22,720 nt of DNA from a virus: IMG/VR virus record IMGVR_UViG_3300050016_000065, positions 1-22,720 of that record, one strand, 5' to 3'. Positions 1 through 5,723 of the stretch are shown here, piece by piece. Positions within the stretch are counted from its first letter, which is position 1. Every line of letters starts with the position of its first letter. The notes beneath the pieces were generated by a model. The model was given only the letters and a program-made list of their open reading frames with translations, was not told where the DNA came from and ran no database searches. Both the position numbers and the translations under genes were made by a program.

Positions 1-135
1 GCTTCGCGAGAACAGATGCTCAGCCTTTTCCGCGAAGCCAGAACGGCCCGCAACGCGGGGGATTTAGACGGTCTTCGCGAGGCGCAAACGGGTTACCGGT
101 ACATCTGCTTGACAATGCAGGACTTAGCGGCTTGA
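1..135 (+). CDS. C-terminal end of an unidentified protein (partial, 5' truncated)
   Basis: An open frame enters at base 1 and stops at TGA 133-135, giving the last 44 residues of a protein whose start lies outside the window. The visible part is rich in Arg, Ala, Leu and Glu (for example REQMLSLFREARTARNAGDL) and looks helical. Third codon positions are mostly G or C, like the genes downstream. I do not recognise a family. It is the last gene of a rightward unit, because a rho-independent terminator follows about 150 nt downstream and the next gene runs the other way. The call is only that this is probably coding. Confidence 0.5.
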   Translation, partial: ASREQMLSLFREARTARNAGDLDGLREAQTGYRYICLTMQDLAA

Positions 136-281
136 CGCCGTCTGGGCCTTCATCTACGATAGACACACATCCTCCTTCGCCAAAGTTGGGTGTAGCGGGC
201 GATGGACGCAGCCGGGAATCGCGCCGGCGGGGTGAGCTTGATAAGGGCCTAGCCCCAACCTACGTTTGCGCCCGTTCTTGT
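136..281. other. Non-coding, inverted-repeat-rich spacer
   Basis: No convincing gene is seen here. The stretch can fold: GCCGG and CCGGC arms pair around 210-230, and a GGGG/CCCC pairing lies around 230-255. It probably forms the 3' untranslated part of the transcript that ends at the terminator at 282-336. A tRNA was considered and rejected (see rejected list). A small structured RNA cannot be excluded. Confidence 0.3.
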
Positions 282-336
282 AGCCGGTCAGTGAGTCGGT
301 CGAGAAAAGCGACTACTTGCTGACCGGCTCATTTTT
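282..336 (+). terminator. Rho-independent terminator ending the upstream rightward unit
   Basis: A perfect 10-bp stem pairs AGCCGGTCAG (282-291) with CTGACCGGCT (320-329). Inside it a second 5-bp stem pairs AGTCG (294-298) with CGACT (310-314) around a purine-rich loop. On the + strand the stem is followed by CATTTTTC, a short T tract. On the - strand there is no T tract after the stem, so it acts mainly on + strand transcription. It overlaps the end of the leftward gene at 313-492, so it separates convergent transcription units. Confidence 0.7.
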
Positions 337-492
337 CTTCACTTCGACTTTCTTCCCTTCCACCTTCTCCTCCTTTCCGTTTCCGTTCTTCGTATCTTCG
401 GCGGCGTCATCGTCCTTCTTAGCCGCCTTTCTTCGTTCGCTGGCCTCCGGATACCACTCAAGCAAGCCGATCAGACCGTTCGGCATCTTCAT
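313..492 (-). CDS. Small Lys/Glu-rich protein, unknown function, leftward
   Basis: This 59-codon frame runs on the minus strand from ATG at 492 to TAG at 313-315. The protein begins MKMPNGLIGLLEWYPEASER and then becomes a highly charged tail of Lys, Glu and Asp (about residues 21-55), probably disordered. Third-position GC is high. The opposite-strand reading would be a Phe/Ser-rich peptide, which is the usual sign of a shadow of a K/E-rich gene. It is the only leftward gene supported in the window. No good ribosome binding site is visible. A 10-bp inverted repeat lies 5 nt upstream of the start. M3 at 486 is an alternative start. Function unknown. Confidence 0.5.
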   Translation of the reverse strand: MKMPNGLIGLLEWYPEASERRKAAKKDDDAAEDTKNGNGKEEKVEGKKVEVKKNEPVSK

Positions 493-616
493 AGCGGAGG
501 GGCGCGAAGCGGTCCTGAAAAATCGATAGATCGCGCCCCTGCTGGCTGCTGATGGCGCCCACGGGGGGTGCTGAGCCGCTATGCGCCTCTGAGCTGGTCT
601 AAAATAGGCGGCTTAG
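493..616. promoter_or_regulatory. Divergent intergenic region with 10-bp inverted repeat and -10-like element
   Basis: AGGGGCGCGA (498-507) and TCGCGCCCCT (531-540) form a perfect 10-bp inverted repeat around a 23-nt A/T-richer loop containing ATCGAT. It sits immediately upstream of the leftward small gene, so it could be an operator, or a 5' hairpin in that gene's mRNA. At the other end TAAAAT (600-605) lies 11 nt before the ATG of the terminase-operon gene at 617. No TTGACA-like -35 is found at the right distance. Promoter assignment is tentative. Confidence 0.35.
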
Positions 617-901
617 ATGGCCAAGGGTCGCAAAACGGGCGGGCGCGTCAAGGGGTCGCTGAACGTCGCGGCGCAGGATGTCCGCGCGGTCGCGCGCGCG
701 CTCGTCGAAGATCCGAAGTATGTTGATGCGCTTCGTGTCAGGATGCTGGAAGGCCAGGCCGCCCCGGTCGAAGCGTTGATTTGGCACTACGCCTATGGCA
801 AGCCGGTCGACACGACCGCGCTGGTGGGCGCGAACGGTGAGGGCCCCCCGCGGCACATCATCGAGCATATCTACCACGACAAACCCCCTGAGACGCCGTG
901 A
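617..901 (+). CDS. Terminase small subunit-like protein (putative)
   Basis: This 94-aa protein lies directly upstream of the large terminase and overlaps it by 4 nt (GTGA). Residues 5-25 have the basic-Gly pattern GRKTGGRVKGSLN followed by a helical part with DVRAVARALVEDPKYVDAL, and later LIWHYAYGKPVD. I recognise this K-G-S-L-N ... Y-G-K-P layout from short proteins encoded just before TerL in many environmental phages. Its position suggests DNA recognition for packaging, but no helix-turn-helix can be proven by eye. The C-terminal HIIEHIYHDKPPETP is probably flexible. No Shine-Dalgarno is obvious before ATG 617. It could instead be an accessory protein of unknown function. Confidence 0.6.
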   Translation: MAKGRKTGGRVKGSLNVAAQDVRAVARALVEDPKYVDALRVRMLEGQAAPVEALIWHYAYGKPVDTTALVGANGEGPPRHIIEHIYHDKPPETP

Positions 902-2325
902 AGGAGATCCGCCACCGCATGCTCTGGACCGGGCCGATCGGGCGCTTCATGCGCGATTGGGACACGCCAGAGATCGACATCGAAGGCGCGCTCTCCAGTG
1001 GCAAGACGACCGCATGTCTCCACAAAGAACTCATCGCGCTTGACAAGTGGCCAGGGATTCACTCCTGGATTGGGCGCTTCGGGGATGGGGAGACGCAGAC
1101 CAAGGTCAAGCCGGCGTTCGAGCAGATTCTCATCGAGAACGGCTTTGGCGTCGGCTGGAATTCCAAGGAACTCGCCTACCACTTTCCCAACGGCTCGAAG
1201 TGTTTCAGCTACGGCTTGAAGTCTCCCGATGCGCTCAGCCGCTACTCGAAAGTGCGCGGCCTCGGCGTCTCGCGCATCTATCTCGACCAGACCGAAGAGT
1301 TGCCGGAGGACTTCTCGCTCGAACTCCGGTTGCGCTTGCGCCAACAGGGTTTCCCGCATCAGCTCACATTCAGCCCGAACCCGCAGAACGTCACGCATTG
1401 GCTCGCGGCGCAGTTTCCGGTCGACAATAGCATTCCGAGCCGGCGCTACTACGCCATCAGCATCCACGACAACGCGCACAATCTGCCTAAGGCACTGCTG
1501 AACGCGGCGCTCCTCACGTTCCCGCCGGACCATGCGAAGTATCGCAGCGTCATCCTGGGCCAGCGCGGCGTGAACGTGACCGGTGTGCCAGTCTATAAGG
1601 GCGTGTTCAAGCGCCCGCTCCACATCGCGGCGTTACCGTTCGACGACCGACTGCCGCTCCTTGTGGCGATTGACTTCGGTAAGCACCATCCGTGCGTGGT
1701 CTTCTCGCAGCGGCCCATCTTCGGGGGTCTGCACGCGCTCGGGGGTCTGCTCGGCAAGGACCTGTTTCTCGATGACTTCCTGCCGATCGTCAAGACGACC
1801 ATCGCGTCGTGGTTTGGGCCGTGTCCCCTGGGCGTGCAAGTCTGCTGCGACCCGGCCGGGAGTCACCAGAACAGCCAAGGGACGCGGTTCAATGGCGTCG
1901 ACATTGTGCGGCGGTTCGGGTTCTCGCCGTCCTGGCGCGCCGATGCGAATGCGCCCGATGTCCGTGCTGGTGTGATTGAAGCCATCGGCGCGCACATGCG
2001 ACAGCGGACGCCCACTGGCGAAGCGTTCCAAGTCTCGAACGACCCCGACCGCTGGCAACTCGTCGACCAGAACGGACCCCATGCGGAGCCGTTCATGGCC
2101 GATGCCCTCGAAGCCGGCTATGTCTGGGATGAGCACATGGTCAGCGTCGGCAACAAGCAAATCCGCAAGCCGAAGAAAGACGGCTGGTTCGAACACGGGA
2201 TGAACTGCCTGGAATATCTCGAGTTGACGTTCGGCGCCAATCGTGCGACCGATGAGCAGCTCCGCCTCGAGCAGGAAGAGTTCGCGCGGCAGACACCCTA
2301 CCGGCCCTCCTCGCCGTGGGGCTAA
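898..2325 (+). CDS. terL: Terminase large subunit (packaging ATPase/nuclease)
   Basis: TerL is the motor that pumps DNA into the prohead and cuts the concatemer. The N-terminal ATPase has a Walker A motif GALSSGKTT (about residues 30-38), a Walker B-like IYLDQTEE (127-134) and a coupling motif LTFSPNP (156-162). The C-terminal RNase H-fold nuclease shows VAIDFG (D259) and VCCDPAG (D318). The usual final acidic motif reads EHGMNCLEYL (about 432-441), with Asn where many relatives have Asp. Length 475 aa is normal. GTG 898 gives a 4-nt overlap with the gene before. ATG 919, preceded by AGGAG at 902-906 with a rather long 12-nt gap, is the alternative start. Confidence 0.93.
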   Translation: MKEIRHRMLWTGPIGRFMRDWDTPEIDIEGALSSGKTTACLHKELIALDKWPGIHSWIGRFGDGETQTKVKPAFEQILIENGFGVGWNSKELAYHFPNGSKCFSYGLKSPDALSRYSKVRGLGVSRIYLDQTEELPEDFSLELRLRLRQQGFPHQLTFSPNPQNVTHWLAAQFPVDNSIPSRRYYAISIHDNAHNLPKALLNAALLTFPPDHAKYRSVILGQRGVNVTGVPVYKGVFKRPLHIAALPFDDRLPLLVAIDFGKHHPCVVFSQRPIFGGLHALGGLLGKDLFLDDFLPIVKTTIASWFGPCPLGVQVCCDPAGSHQNSQGTRFNGVDIVRRFGFSPSWRADANAPDVRAGVIEAIGAHMRQRTPTGEAFQVSNDPDRWQLVDQNGPHAEPFMADALEAGYVWDEHMVSVGNKQIRKPKKDGWFEHGMNCLEYLELTFGANRATDEQLRLEQEEFARQTPYRPSSPWG

Positions 2326-2330
2326 CACAT

Positions 2331-2358
2331 TTGTCATGACAGATTTAGGGGCTATACA
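2331..2358 (+). promoter_or_regulatory. Candidate promoter with palindromic operator-like site
   Basis: Just after the terL stop, TTGTCA (2331-2336), a 16-nt spacer and TATACA (2353-2358) form a sigma70-like pair. TGTCATGACA (2332-2341) is a perfect 10-bp palindrome lying over the -35 hexamer, as an operator would. This would start transcription of the membrane peptide and glycosyltransferase independently of the packaging genes. The gap is one of the few in the cluster longer than 40 nt. Evidence is sequence only. Confidence 0.35.
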
Positions 2359-2387
2359 GGCGTCGCGTGCTGCCCGATACTATGGGC

Positions 2388-2504
2388 ATGAAGATCCTTC
2401 TCGCCGTCGTCGTCGCGGTCCTGGCCTTCGCCTTCGCGGCGCATCTCTTGGTGCAGCCGTTCGTGGCGCGGATTGACGCGCTTGCCGCCCACGTCGGGCG
2501 CTGA
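2388..2504 (+). CDS. Small single-helix membrane peptide
   Basis: This 38-aa frame (40 aa if ATG 2382 is used) encodes MKILLAVVVAVLAFAFAAHL followed by a short tail ending in HVGR. The N-terminus has one Lys and about 19 hydrophobic residues, a clear transmembrane helix or uncleaved signal anchor. The tail LVQPFVARIDALAAHV looks amphipathic. It is followed by, and overlaps by about 32 nt, the glycosyltransferase frame. A 5-bp hairpin (2371-2375 with 2384-2388) covers the start region, and no Shine-Dalgarno is clear. Function unknown. The overlap and position suggest it belongs with the glycosyltransferase, perhaps as a membrane anchor or partner. Confidence 0.5.
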   Translation: MKILLAVVVAVLAFAFAAHLLVQPFVARIDALAAHVGR

Positions 2505-3891
2505 GTCTCGGCTGCGCACCCTCGCGGTCGTCACGCGCGACCGCGTGCCGAGTCTCGTCGCCTGCCTCACGAGCTATCTCACCAACGCCCAGCAGTTCGG
2601 CCACGCGATCGAGGTCCTGGTCGCCGATGACGCGCAAGGCTGTTCCGCCTGCATCAAGACGGAACTAAAGCGGCTGTCGGTTCGATTCGCCACGCCCATC
2701 CGCTACGCCGGCCGGCACGAGAAGCGCGGGTTCGCCGAGGCGCTCGCGACACGATCGGGTGTGTCGCCGGCCGTCATCGACTTCGCCCTCTTCGGCGATC
2801 CAGGGTGCGACCGGTCGACGGGCGCCAATCGCAACGCCGTGCTCCTTGACACGATCGACACGCGCGTGTTCTCGGTCGACGACGATACGCGCTGTGCGGC
2901 TGTCGTGCCGCCTCATGCCAGCCTCTTCGAGCCGTATGCGTCGTCCGCCTACGATCCCACGGAGTTCTGGTTCTTTCCCGATCGGGCACGCCTGACGCGC
3001 GACGTGGTGTTCGATGTGGTCGATGTCTTCGCCGAGCAGGACGCGTGGCTCGGGCGGCCGCTCGCCGATGCCGATGGTCACGTCACGCTCACCCTTCCCG
3101 GCTGGCTCGGCGACTCGGCCATGGCCTCGCCGCGCTACTACTTCAGCCTGACCGGACCATCGCGGGACCGCTTCATGGCGTCAGAGTCGGCGCTTCTCAG
3201 TCGCGAAGTCCTGCGCTGCGTGCGTCAGCCGACCATTGCGCGCACGCCGTTCTGCATGACGACCTTCTTCGGCATGGACAACCGCGAGCTGCTGCCGCCG
3301 TTCTTTCCCGTCCAGCGCAACGCCGATGGCATCTTCGGCCTAATGCTCCAGGGCTGCGATCCTGGGAGTCGCACGGCGTTTCTGCCGTGGGCGCTGCTCC
3401 ATGTGCCTGAGCCGGCTCGGACGTTTGCGCCAGATGACCTCTGGACCGATGCGACCTCGATTCGTCTATGCGACCTGGTCATCGATGCGGTGATGGCCCA
3501 TCGCTGGCGCGCGGATGCCGTGACGCCCGAGGCGCGGGTGGCCGACTTGGGTCAGCATCTCGGCCGACTCGGCGTGATGCGGCTTCGCGACTACGAGGAA
3601 CGCCTCCGCATCATGCATGAACTTCGGCGCAGCGCGTTTGAGGCGGTGCTTGAGCGGACGCTAGTCAGTGAGAGTTCACCGGACGCGTGGACGGACAAGG
3701 CCCTCCGGCTGCGTCAGGCGATGCAGGTCGACGTGCCGCTCGTGCCGCGCGACCTGCCGCTGGAGGACGTTCGGGCCTTCAGTCAGTCCCTCATCGGCCG
3801 CTTCGGCGCCGTCCTCGAGGCCTGGCCGGCGCTCATCTCAGCCGCCCGTCAGCTCCGCGCCGAGGGTGTTCGCCTGTCTCGCGCCGTGTAA
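2473..3891 (+). CDS. Glycosyltransferase-like protein
   Basis: The 472-aa protein begins like a GT-A fold nucleotide-sugar transferase: LAVVTRDRVPSLVACLTSYL (residues 17-36), then a strand ending in VLVADDA (48-54). A GANRNAVLLDTIDTRVFSVDDD stretch (about 117-138) follows, where the DDD is a candidate metal/nucleotide-sugar motif. A later FFPVQRNADGIFGLML segment (about residues 276-292) also fits this kind of bacterial transferase. Substrate and acceptor are unknown; surface glycan or virion glycosylation are both possible. The only starts that keep the first strand are TTG 2473 or TTG 2482; no ATG is available. It sits between terminase and portal, an unusual place, next to a possible promoter, and reads as an accessory gene. 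Confidence 0.65.
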   Translation: MTRLPPTSGAESRLRTLAVVTRDRVPSLVACLTSYLTNAQQFGHAIEVLVADDAQGCSACIKTELKRLSVRFATPIRYAGRHEKRGFAEALATRSGVSPAVIDFALFGDPGCDRSTGANRNAVLLDTIDTRVFSVDDDTRCAAVVPPHASLFEPYASSAYDPTEFWFFPDRARLTRDVVFDVVDVFAEQDAWLGRPLADADGHVTLTLPGWLGDSAMASPRYYFSLTGPSRDRFMASESALLSREVLRCVRQPTIARTPFCMTTFFGMDNRELLPPFFPVQRNADGIFGLMLQGCDPGSRTAFLPWALLHVPEPARTFAPDDLWTDATSIRLCDLVIDAVMAHRWRADAVTPEARVADLGQHLGRLGVMRLRDYEERLRIMHELRRSAFEAVLERTLVSESSPDAWTDKALRLRQAMQVDVPLVPRDLPLEDVRAFSQSLIGRFGAVLEAWPALISAARQLRAEGVRLSRAV

Positions 3892-3892
3892 G

Positions 3893-3901
3893 TGCTAGAA
3901 T
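3893..3901 (+). promoter_or_regulatory. Extended -10-like element (TGnTAGAAT)
   Basis: TG-C-TAGAAT lies 2 nt after the glycosyltransferase stop codon and 13 nt before ATG 3915. The hexamer matches TATAAT at 5 of 6 positions and carries the upstream TG of extended -10 promoters. No convincing -35 is present. If active it would start transcription a few bases before the ATG. Similar elements are seen at 8041-8049 and 13627-13635. Confidence 0.35.
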
Positions 3902-3914
3902 GCGCGGCGAGGCC

Positions 3915-4145
3915 ATGAGCGCCTACACCCGCTGCCCACGCTGTGGCAAGATGACGGACCCAAGGCGGTACTCGAACGACTGCCCGCACAGCTATGTGAA
4001 CAATCCCCATGGCGACCGACAAGACCAAAGCCATCACCGCGCCGCTCCAGTCGACGCAGGCGCAGCAGTTCAACCCGCCGCGATTGAAGCCGGAACGGCT
4101 CAGGGACGTCCAGCAGATGGCTCCGGAGAAGCGTCCGGTGTGTGA
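3915..4145 (+). CDS. Small zinc-ribbon-like protein; 3' part overlaps next gene out of frame
   Basis: The frame gives MSAYTRCPRCGKMTDPRRYS and a further Cys in NDCPHSY, so the first 31 residues look like a small metal-binding protein (CxxC plus a lone Cys/His). ATG 3900 would add five residues. From about residue 32 the frame loses its G/C third-position bias, while the frame of the gene at 4009 gains it. The real product may therefore be only the first 31 residues joined to the next gene by frameshifting (see findings), or the tail may simply be read through. Function unknown. Confidence 0.4.
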   Translation: MSAYTRCPRCGKMTDPRRYSNDCPHSYVNNPHGDRQDQSHHRAAPVDAGAAVQPAAIEAGTAQGRPADGSGEASGV

Positions 4146-4215
4146 CACCTACCGAGACCGTCACGGCCGGCTCTATGCCTTCGACGGCGTCTCGATTCGC
4201 CGGGTGCAGGGATGA
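4009..4215 (+). CDS. Small hypothetical protein
   Basis: This 68-aa protein starts MATDKTKAITAPLQSTQAQQ and ends with RDRHGRLYAFDGVSIRRVQG, a C-terminal segment that looks like a small beta structure. The codon third positions are mainly G or C throughout. It overlaps the next gene by the ATGA motif at 4212-4215, which supports the frame and suggests translational coupling. Its start lies inside the previous frame with no visible ribosome binding site, and an in-frame stop (TGA 3997-3999) lies 9 nt before ATG 4009. It may therefore be either an independent gene or the 3' half of a frameshifted one. Family not recognised. Confidence 0.55.
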   Translation: MATDKTKAITAPLQSTQAQQFNPPRLKPERLRDVQQMAPEKRPVCDTYRDRHGRLYAFDGVSIRRVQG

Positions 4216-4391
4216 TCCTCATGCAACTCTCCGTCGAAGGCCAGGACGGCCGGCGCATCTGCATCGACGTCGATATCGATCCGCACTCGGCCTACCCGCA
4301 ATCGCTTGGCGAGCGTGTCCATCGCGCAATCTTGTTGCTCTTGCCGCAAGCGGTGCCGTCCGATCCTCCGCGTATTCACCTGGTGAACTGA
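4212..4391 (+). CDS. Small hypothetical protein
   Basis: A 59-aa frame starts in an ATGA overlap with the previous gene and ends at TGA 4389-4391, 1 nt before the next ATG. The sequence MILMQLSVEGQDGRRICIDV continues with an acidic DIDPHSAYPQSLGERVHRAI helix and a hydrophobic LLLLPQAV. It reads as a compact beta-strand plus helix protein. The tight packing on both sides and good codon bias support it as real. ATG 4221 is an alternative start. I do not recognise the family. Confidence 0.55.
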   Translation: MILMQLSVEGQDGRRICIDVDIDPHSAYPQSLGERVHRAILLLLPQAVPSDPPRIHLVN

Positions 4392-4392
4392 C

Positions 4393-4761
4393 ATGGCGAA
4401 ACTCACGAAGGCTCGACGCGACGCAATCCCGACCGGCGAGTTCGCGCTTGGCGGCCGACGGTATCCGATCGAGGACGCCTCCCATGCGCGCAACGCCCTC
4501 GCACGCGTCTCGCAGCACGGCACGCCTGGCGAGAAGGCGACCGTCCGCGAGAAGGTCCACGCGAAATATCCCGGCATCGGGAGCGGCTCGAAGGCCCATC
4601 ACCTCCGCAAAGCGCATGAGCACGTGACGGCCGCGCATCGTCAGCACACGATGGACGGCGCGCGTGAGCATCTGTCCGTCGCGATGGCGCACATGAAAAA
4701 GGCCGGCGTCGCGCACAGTGGCGAGTCGCACGGCTACAGCTTCCGAGAGGGGAAGCGGTAA
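4393..4761 (+). CDS. DUF6582-like phage protein
   Basis: The 122-aa protein begins MAKLTKARRDAIPTGEFALG and continues RRYPIEDASHARNALARVSQ, then GTPGEKATVREKVHAKYPGI. I recognise this R-R-Y-P-I-x-D ... H-A-R-N-A-L-A-R-V-S-Q pattern from a small family (I believe DUF6582) common in phage structural clusters and some bacteria, with no established biochemical role. The second half is His-rich and helical (HHLRKAHEHVTAAHRQH). It ends GYSFREGKR, a C-terminal Y-S-F motif shared with two nearby small proteins. It is preceded by TGAC and followed by a 1-nt TAATG overlap. Confidence 0.65.
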   Translation: MAKLTKARRDAIPTGEFALGGRRYPIEDASHARNALARVSQHGTPGEKATVREKVHAKYPGIGSGSKAHHLRKAHEHVTAAHRQHTMDGAREHLSVAMAHMKKAGVAHSGESHGYSFREGKR

Positions 4762-5021
4762 TGGAGCCGCACATCACGATCACCCTTCGTGCCGTGGACA
4801 GTTCCGTCGAGGTAATCGACGGCAAGCATTCAGGCGCCTTTCAGATTGAGACGCGGACCGTGGACATTCCGCGCGCCGTGGCGACCGACGGGGCGCGACT
4901 GGCGACGTTTCTGGCTCCGGCGTTGCACAATCTAGCAGCGGCGCTGGACGGGGCGCCATGCACGGCAATCAAGAGACGCGCAAGGGCGAGCGGATGGAGG
5001 CGAAGCACGTGGCCAAAGTGA
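4761..5021 (+). CDS. Small hypothetical protein
   Basis: The 86-aa frame starts in a TAATG overlap with the previous gene. The first 65 residues (MEPHITITLRAVDSSVEVID, then TFLAPALHNLAAALDG) look like a beta-hairpin followed by a helix. The last 20 residues are Arg-rich and lie in the overlap with the next gene, where this frame has lower third-position GC, so the tail is probably passively encoded. No family recognised. The coupled position suggests it is translated with its neighbours. Confidence 0.5.
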   Translation: MEPHITITLRAVDSSVEVIDGKHSGAFQIETRTVDIPRAVATDGARLATFLAPALHNLAAALDGAPCTAIKRRARASGWRRSTWPK

Positions 5022-5254
5022 ACGCCGGGAAAGCCGTCAAAGTCTCAGTCCCCCAAGACGACGAATCCGATGTGCTCGCGCCGTCCCGTTCTGGCGCATC
5101 TCGTGCCCGTCAAAGCGTGCGCACGGGGAAGAGTTCGACCAAGTCCAGCTTCCCCAAGCAGAAGTCGGCGAAGGGGCAGACGAACGCCTGGAGCTTTCGC
5201 AATCAGACGACGCCGCTGAAAGTCCCGAAGGCGGCGAAGGGAGCAGGGTACTGA
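4958..5254 (+). CDS. Small basic Ser/Lys-rich protein
   Basis: The 98-aa protein (MHGNQETRKGERMEAKHVAK at the start) is basic and low in hydrophobics, probably disordered; residues 35-70 are rich in Ser, Arg and Lys. It contains NAWSFRNQ (5183-5206) near the C-terminus, closely like NAYSFKDQ in the next protein. ATG 4958 overlaps the preceding gene by 64 nt; ATG 4994 is an equally possible start and would leave 86 aa. Function unknown. The conserved motif near the C-terminus suggests a peptide that docks to a virion component. Confidence 0.5.
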   Translation: MHGNQETRKGERMEAKHVAKVNAGKAVKVSVPQDDESDVLAPSRSGASRARQSVRTGKSSTKSSFPKQKSAKGQTNAWSFRNQTTPLKVPKAAKGAGY

Positions 5255-5255
5255 C

Positions 5256-5723
5256 ATGGCCGGGATCACGTCGCTGGCGTCGCTGACGCCTCAACAAATC
5301 GCGCAGTTTGAGTCTCTTGCTCCTGGGATTGGTCCGATTCTCCAACAGGTCATGCAACAGCAGGCCGGTCAGGCGGGATCTGGACGAGCCGCCCCTCCAG
5401 GGTCACTCGCTGCCATGAATCCAGGCATGGCGCTCGGTCCAGGTCCTCAGCAGGGTCAGGTCGGCTCTGGCGCTCAAGCTGGTCAGGTCGGGAGTGCTCA
5501 AGCCCAGGCGCCGCCTGGGGCGGTACCACCGCCGTGCCCCACGTGCGGACAAGTGATGCAGCCAGGCACGCAGCCCGGTCAAGTCGCGATGGGCCAAGCG
5601 CAGCCCGGTCAAGTCGCGATGGGCCAAGCGCAGCCCGGTCAAGTCGCGATGGGCCAAGCGCAGCCCGGATACGGCAGTCAAAACAACGCCTATAGCTTCA
5701 AAGACCAGGACCAGGAAGCCTAA
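5256..5723 (+). CDS. Gln/Gly/Pro-rich repeat protein with CPTCG
   Basis: The 155-aa protein starts MAGITSLASLTPQQIAQFES, a short helical head, and then becomes a low-complexity region of Gln, Gly, Pro and Ala. A CPTCG pair sits near residue 95. The C-terminal third contains three identical ten-residue repeats (QPGQVAMGQA), encoded by an exact 30-bp tandem repeat at 5571-5660 plus a partial copy. The tail NAYSFKDQDQEA matches the motif in the two preceding small proteins. It stops one codon before the portal gene starts (TAA then ATG 5724), so it is cotranscribed with it. It could be a portal- or scaffold-associated flexible protein. No family recognised. Confidence 0.55.
   Translation: MAGITSLASLTPQQIAQFESLAPGIGPILQQVMQQQAGQAGSGRAAPPGSLAAMNPGMALGPGPQQGQVGSGAQAGQVGSAQAQAPPGAVPPPCPTCGQVMQPGTQPGQVAMGQAQPGQVAMGQAQPGQVAMGQAQPGYGSQNNAYSFKDQDQEA
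5571..5668 (+). repeat. 30-bp exact tandem repeat, 3.3 copies
   Basis: Units at 5571-5600, 5601-5630 and 5631-5660 are identical 30-mers, followed by an 8-bp partial copy (5661-5668). Each unit begins CAGCCCGGTCAAGTCGCGAT. The unit is a multiple of three and stays in frame. The perfect identity in a GC-rich coding gene implies recent expansion. Confidence 0.95.

Noticed and set aside
195-272. tRNA-like fold on the minus strand (acceptor-like GGGCGCA with TGCGTCC, T-arm-like GCCGG...CCGGC)
   Set aside because: The seven-base ends pair, but the T-loop is 8 nt, the D-arm is only a 3-bp pairing and no 5-bp anticodon stem forms, so it is not a credible tRNA.
132-323. Plus-strand 63-codon open frame
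   Set aside because: TTG start, Ser/Arg-rich, overlaps the terminator hairpin and shows no codon bias or family; treated as chance.
317-529. Plus-strand Phe/Ser-rich 70-codon frame
   Set aside because: Phe/Ser-rich reading is the expected shadow of the K/E-rich minus-strand gene at 313-492.
871-2337. Two minus-strand frames (871-1623 and 1633-2337)
   Set aside because: Both are opposite the terminase gene, which carries clear motifs; they are shadows.
5571-5668. CRISPR-like array
   Set aside because: The 30-bp units abut without spacers and are coding, in frame, for a protein repeat.
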